Shown: in pieces, positions 60,499-64,000 of the stretch
Position numbering within the stretch: the stretch's first letter is position 1
Layout: each line of letters begins with the position of its first letter
Assembly: GCF_009650095.1 (NCBI RefSeq)
Contig: NZ_CP045915.1
Coordinates: forward strand, 4,278,001-4,342,000
Direction of reading: 5' to 3'
From: Gracilibacillus salitolerans
GTDB lineage: Bacteria; Bacillota; Bacilli; Bacillales; Amphibacillaceae
DNA length: 64,000 bases
The notes under the pieces: model-generated
Told to the model about the DNA's origin: nothing
What the model saw: only the letters and a program-made list of their open reading frames with translations
Databases searched by the model: none
Program-made: the position numbers and the translations under genes

Positions 60499-61744
60499 TC
60501 TGCTCACCTACTTGGAACTCTACACTTTTAGTACCATGTAACACTTCTTTTAAAATATCACAAATATAATCAACGTCCTCATTGCTCAATAAAGTGTGGA
60601 GAGGAAGAGTAATTTCATTCTTGTATACATTAAAGGCATTTGGATAATGCTCAATATCAAACCCTAAATTCTTATACGCTGTAAACATAGGTAATGGTTT
60701 ATAATGAACATTACATGTCACACCCGCATCCGCCAGCTTAATAATTATTTCGTTTCTCGCAGATTCTTCTATTCCGGGTATCCTTATTAGATAAAGGTGA
60801 CCTGAAGAAGAAAAGTTGTCTCCAAAATGTTTTAATCTATTAATTCCTAGTGGTAATAGCGCTTTATCATACATTTCTACTATCTCTTTACGCCTTTTCA
60901 TTAAGCCTTCATATCTTTTAAATTGAATCAATCCGAAACCAGCCACTATATCTGTCATATTACATTTGTACGCCGGATAAACAATATCATATTCCCAAGC
61001 ACCTTTTTGTGTCTTGGCCAATGCGTCTTTTGACTGCCCATGTAAACTGTATAGCATGAATTGCTTATACAACCACTCATTGTCTAACCCTTCAACATTG
61101 CGCCAAACGACTGCTCCACCTTCTGCTGTGGTTAGATTTTTAACTGCATGAAATGAATAACAAGTAAAGTCTGCAACTTGTCCACATTTCATTCCATTTC
61201 TCTCTGCTCCAAATGAATGAGCAGCGTCAGTCATCACAATTACTCTATTAAATAGTTCTTGAAGTTCATTGTTTGCCCTAAATAGATTTTTCTTGCTTTC
61301 TACGGCTTTAAAGATTGAATCGTAATCACACATTCTTCCCGCTATATCAACCGGAATAATTGCTTTAGTCTTTTCCGTAATTGCTTCTGCAAGTTTTGAA
61401 TAGTCCATTTCAAAAGAATTTGGAGCCGTGTCTACTAGAACAATCTTTGCACCAACATGGTCTATAATTGAAGCTGATGCTGTAAATGTATAAGCTGAAG
61501 TAATGACTTCATCTCCTGGCCCTATTCCAAAAATGCGAAGTGTAAGTTCCATTGCAGCTGTGGCAGAGTTAAGGCACACAGCTTTGTTTACACCAACATA
61601 TTCAGCTATTTTCTTTTCAAACTCTTTCGTTCTAGGTCCAGTTGTAATCCACCCAGACTTCATAACTTCAATAACTTCTTCAATTTCCGCATCTGTTATA
61701 TCAGGCGGAGAAAAAGGTATATTTCGGACTTGAGTTTGTTTCAT
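60491..61744 (-). CDS. DegT/DnrJ/EryC1-family sugar aminotransferase
   Basis: A 417-residue PLP enzyme that aminates a 4-keto sugar nucleotide. The PLP lysine is Lys202 in CYSFHAVKNLTTAEGG; other marks are SGWITTGPRTKEFE, NSATAAMELTLRIFGIGPGD, MTDAAHSFGAE and the C-terminal CNVHYKPLPMFTAY. ATG 61744 is preferred, with GTGAGG upstream. Together with the 4,6-dehydratase at the window end it should make a UDP-4-amino-4,6-dideoxy-HexNAc, the precursor of di-N-acetylbacillosamine-like sugars. Confidence 0.92.
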   Translation of the reverse strand: MKQTQVRNIPFSPPDITDAEIEEVIEVMKSGWITTGPRTKEFEKKIAEYVGVNKAVCLNSATAAMELTLRIFGIGPGDEVITSAYTFTASASIIDHVGAKIVLVDTAPNSFEMDYSKLAEAITEKTKAIIPVDIAGRMCDYDSIFKAVESKKNLFRANNELQELFNRVIVMTDAAHSFGAERNGMKCGQVADFTCYSFHAVKNLTTAEGGAVVWRNVEGLDNEWLYKQFMLYSLHGQSKDALAKTQKGAWEYDIVYPAYKCNMTDIVAGFGLIQFKRYEGLMKRRKEIVEMYDKALLPLGINRLKHFGDNFSSSGHLYLIRIPGIEESARNEIIIKLADAGVTCNVHYKPLPMFTAYKNLGFDIEHYPNAFNVYKNEITLPLHTLLSNEDVDYICDILKEVLHGTKSVEFQVGEQNV

Positions 61745-61755
61745 ATTAGTATTCC

Positions 61756-61920
61756 TCACTTTTTATTTTGGTATTTTACTTTGCTAATACTTCTTACAAA
61801 GGTTTTTAGTAGATTAACACTTAATTGGGAATCTTCGAATCTATTGTTCCAATCAACTGCTAAACCACTAGATTTGTTATCTATATCTAATAGCCAAATC
61901 GTGCCTTCTATGCAACACAT
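61756..61920 (-). CDS. Small ORF of 54 residues coupled to the aminotransferase gene
   Basis: An ATG at 61920 opens a frame (MCCIEGTIWLLDIDNKSSGL at its start; C-terminus SISKVKYQNKK). Its TGA stop lies within the ribosome binding region of the aminotransferase gene. GGGGAGGAG precedes it, at a rather long 13 bases. The sequence is non-repetitive and looks coding, but no family was recognised. It could be a true small protein or the C-terminal remnant of a larger gene, since an in-frame stop lies just upstream. Confidence 0.4.
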   Translation of the reverse strand: MCCIEGTIWLLDIDNKSSGLAVDWNNRFEDSQLSVNLLKTFVRSISKVKYQNKK

Positions 61921-62160
61921 TTACGCAAAGTAGCTCCTCCCCTTCACACTACAAAGCTACCCTAAACCTAGTTTCTTACTATTTTATATAACATTTAATA
62001 AATCTATAAAATTCACTGTAAGAGACTCAACCCCATACCCTGCAGTATTTATAGAGTTCACTCTAACTATGATAGTCAGTTTTTCATACATTCAATATAC
62101 AAATAGAGAACAAGATGTCAACCGAATAAACCACAGCTGTTCCCTATAGAAAAATCATAA
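61921..62160. other. Intergenic stretch before the prepilin remnant
   Basis: No gene or strong structure is seen here. It forms part of a 920-base interval in the polysaccharide locus that also contains a prepilin pseudogene (62161-62520), a hairpin (62544-62582) and a short ribosome-site-led peptide (62646-62687). Confidence 0.35.
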
Positions 62161-62520
62161 CTAAGGAATACAAATATCAGAACCATCCTCAATATGGTCA
62201 TGCTCACTACAATTAAATTCCCCACTTTGATAGGTAAATAATCCAGCTGTAGGACACAATGGATCACTATAATATTCAATAAAAAAATGTTTAAACACAC
62301 TATCTAATTCAGTATTCTCTAATATCAACTGATCGTGTTAATTTTCCAACCCATAACTGAGTACTCTGCACACAAAGCTCTTCTTTATTTTTAATAAAAT
62401 TTCCAATAATCGGGGCACTTATTGCTAAAAGAGTACTAAGCGAGACAATAGCAGTTAGAAGCTCTATAAAAGTGAATCAAAAATGTTTCCCGATACTATG
62501 TTTAAGTTCTTCTTCTAAAT
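62161..62520 (-). pseudogene. Degenerate type IV prepilin gene
   Basis: Read on the minus strand, a leader-like HLEEELKHSIGKHF is followed by a TGA at 62477-62479 where the conserved Gly before the prepilin peptidase site should be (GGA to TGA). FTFIELLTAIVSLSTLLAIS is then the unmistakable prepilin N-terminus with Glu5. The frame continues through KNKEELCVQSTQLW, shifts near 62310-62335, and ends in SDPLCPTAGLFTYQSGEFNC with the cysteine arrangement and SEHDH typical of Gram-positive prepilins, stopping at 62161. At least one stop and one frameshift make it non-functional. Confidence 0.75.
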
Positions 62521-62543
62521 GCTTATGTTCTTAAGTAAATTAG

Positions 62544-62582
62544 CCCTAAGTGTCTGTCGCTACTAACCCGTGACCCTTAGGG
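62544..62582. other. Hairpin-forming segment
   Basis: CCCTAAG (62544-62550) pairs with CTTAGGG (62576-62582) across a 25-base loop. It lies between the prepilin remnant and the short peptide frame and is of unknown role. Confidence 0.3.
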
Positions 62583-62645
62583 TAATAATTTTGTTGTTTT
62601 AGTTTCTTTAAAAAAGAAGGGCATTAAACCCCACCTCACACTATA

Positions 62646-62687
62646 CTAATGACGATAAACGCCTAATGCTCCGTAGACCCACAGCAT
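62646..62687 (-). other. 13-codon peptide frame with a perfect ribosome site
   Basis: AAAGGAGG (62697-62704 on the minus strand) is followed after nine bases by ATG and a 13-residue peptide, MLWVYGALGVYRH. Such an ideal ribosome site on so short a frame suggests a leader peptide, or the truncated relic of a small hydrophobic protein. Confidence 0.25.
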
Positions 62688-62841
62688 AGCCGAGTACCTC
62701 CTTTGATAAAGGTGAGGGAGACAATACCTAAAAATATAGTTTGCAATATCTATCGTCGTACGATTATTGCGATACAATGTTTGCCATCAATTAGATAGGA
62801 CCCTTTGATGAATTTTTCAACGATAAATAGCTTAGACATTT

Positions 62842-64000
62842 TTATTTTGCAACTTCCATCTCTTTTTTTCTCTGATCAGTATAGACAATATTCATCATTT
62901 GCTTTTTTAACTGTTCATTTCGCATCCCTCTAAAACGATTAATTAAGTCTAGAATTTGTTCTTCTTCCACTTCAACGGTTTTTCCAATATAAATTTTATC
63001 AAATACGGCTTTTGGATGTATCTCGTTCTCACCAAGCAATTCTTCATACATCTTTTCACCAGGACGCATTCCTGAAAACTTTATCGAGATCTCTTCTTCT
63101 GTATAGCCTGATAGTTTGATTAAGTTTTTCGCTAAATCTACTATTTTGACTGGCTCCCCCATATCTAAAACAAATATTTCTCCACCTCTAGCAAGAGTAC
63201 CCGCTTGAATTACTAGTCTTGAAGCTTCTGGAATTGTCATGAAATAACGTGTCATATCCGGATGGGTCACCGTTATTGGTCCTCCTTGTTCGATTTGCTT
63301 TTTAAATAATGGAATCACACTACCCCTACTGCCTAACACATTCCCAAAACGCACTGCCACAAATTTGGTACTACTTTTCTTTGCGATATGTTGTACAACC
63401 ATTTCTGCAATTCTTTTACTTGCCCCCATTACATTGGTCGGATTAACGGCTTTATCAGTAGAAACTAAAACAAAGGTATGAATGCCAAACACATCTGCCG
63501 CTTCCGCTACATTTTTCGTTCCGATAATATTATTTTTTACCGCTTCGTGAGGGTTGTATTCCATTAACGGTACATGTTTATGTGCTGCCGCATGATAGAT
63601 GATCCTTGGATTATGTTCTTGTACAACCTCAAAAATGCGCTGTCGATCCTGCACATCTGCTATTATAGGTATAATTTCAATTTCATCTTGTTGGTATTTC
63701 TGCCTTAGTTCCATATCAATTGAATAAATACTAAACTCACCATGGCCAACTAATAATATTTTTGATGGTGTAAAACGCATTAACTGTCTACAAATCTCAG
63801 ACCCTATTGAACCGCCAGCTCCAGTTACCATTACGGTATTACCTGTTACATACTCAGAAATTGAATTAATATCTAATTCAACTGGATCACGTCCCAATAC
63901 ATCTTCGACATCCACATTTTTCAAAGAACTTACTGATATTTTCCCTGATACGATATCTTCTATTTTCGGTACCATCTGTACTTTAACATTAGTACTATTG
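62842..64000 (-). CDS. Long-form UDP-GlcNAc 4,6-dehydratase (CapD/EpsC type), partial
   Basis: The C-terminal 386 or so residues of a polysaccharide-synthesis dehydratase; the frame continues past the window end without a stop, so the true start and the expected N-terminal membrane domain lie beyond 64000. MVPKIEDIVSGKISVSSLKN is the usual junction to the catalytic domain; TVMVTGAGGSIGSEICRQL binds NAD(P), and STDKAVNPTNVMGASKRIAE carries the active-site M-x3-K version of the SDR motif. It provides the 4-keto sugar used by the aminotransferase and is upstream of the locus in transcription order. Confidence 0.92.
   Translation of the reverse strand, partial: NSTNVKVQMVPKIEDIVSGKISVSSLKNVDVEDVLGRDPVELDINSISEYVTGNTVMVTGAGGSIGSEICRQLMRFTPSKILLVGHGEFSIYSIDMELRQKYQQDEIEIIPIIADVQDRQRIFEVVQEHNPRIIYHAAAHKHVPLMEYNPHEAVKNNIIGTKNVAEAADVFGIHTFVLVSTDKAVNPTNVMGASKRIAEMVVQHIAKKSSTKFVAVRFGNVLGSRGSVIPLFKKQIEQGGPITVTHPDMTRYFMTIPEASRLVIQAGTLARGGEIFVLDMGEPVKIVDLAKNLIKLSGYTEEEISIKFSGMRPGEKMYEELLGENEIHPKAVFDKIYIGKTVEVEEEQILDLINRFRGMRNEQLKKQMMNIVYTDQRKKEMEVAK

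Overview
The window is low-GC, Gram-positive DNA that looks like a spore-forming Bacillaceae of the Gracilibacillus/Halobacillus/Virgibacillus type; the genus is a guess. Support: strong AGGAGG-type ribosome binding sites, frequent TTG/GTG starts, two Spo0E-like phosphatases, a ComK homologue, and carbohydrate ABC importers that lack their own ATPase, as is usual where a shared MsmX-type ATPase serves them. No rRNA, tRNA, CRISPR array or intact insertion sequence was recognised.

Left part (1-10.5 kb): a small XRE regulator, a strikingly GC-rich DUF899 gene that must be foreign, a DUF3231 protein, a Spo0E-like gene, an AraC-controlled sugar ABC importer with a cre-like site, and a CysQ-type phosphatase next to the wreck of an SLC13 permease gene. 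The XRE, cysQ and SLC13 genes recur in the same order and orientation at 39.2-42.2 kb, where the permease is intact, so a segment has been duplicated and one copy has decayed.

Middle part (10.9-36.7 kb): three separately regulated carbohydrate clusters. (1) A mannitol-type PTS with NanE-like epimerase, ROK kinase, HAD phosphatase and Gfo/Idh dehydrogenase next to an RpiR regulator. (2) A DeoR-controlled divergent cluster with an ABC importer, two class II ketose-phosphate aldolases, a D-lyxose/D-mannose isomerase and a kinase of the ADP-dependent PFK/glucokinase family. (3) An ABC importer with an ADP-ribosylglycohydrolase-family protein, a YesMN-type two-component system and a nearby ribokinase. 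In cluster 3 the response regulator carries an in-frame stop and one permease a frameshift.

A short regulatory stretch (37-39.5 kb) holds an XRE gene overlapping comK, a convergent sigma-70-family factor with an untracked small ORF ahead of it, and a divergent Spo0E-like/XRE pair sharing dyad operators.

Right part (39.6-64 kb): an exopolysaccharide locus, nearly all on the minus strand. From its 5' side it encodes a long-form UDP-GlcNAc 4,6-dehydratase (cut by the window edge), aminotransferase, initiating sugar transferase, GNAT acetyltransferase, WbuB-like glycosyltransferase, the CapE/CapF/CapG route to UDP-L-FucNAc, glycosyltransferases, a Wzy polymerase, a TupA-type ATP-grasp protein, a pyruvyl transferase and a Wzx flippase. 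It continues into a sulfotransferase, CysD, a CysN-CysC fusion, an SLC13 anion permease and a CysQ PAP phosphatase. No sulfate-reduction gene is present, so this end reads as a dedicated PAPS-supply and sulfation module for the exopolymer. That is the most interesting system here. A type IV prepilin pseudogene lies inside the same locus.
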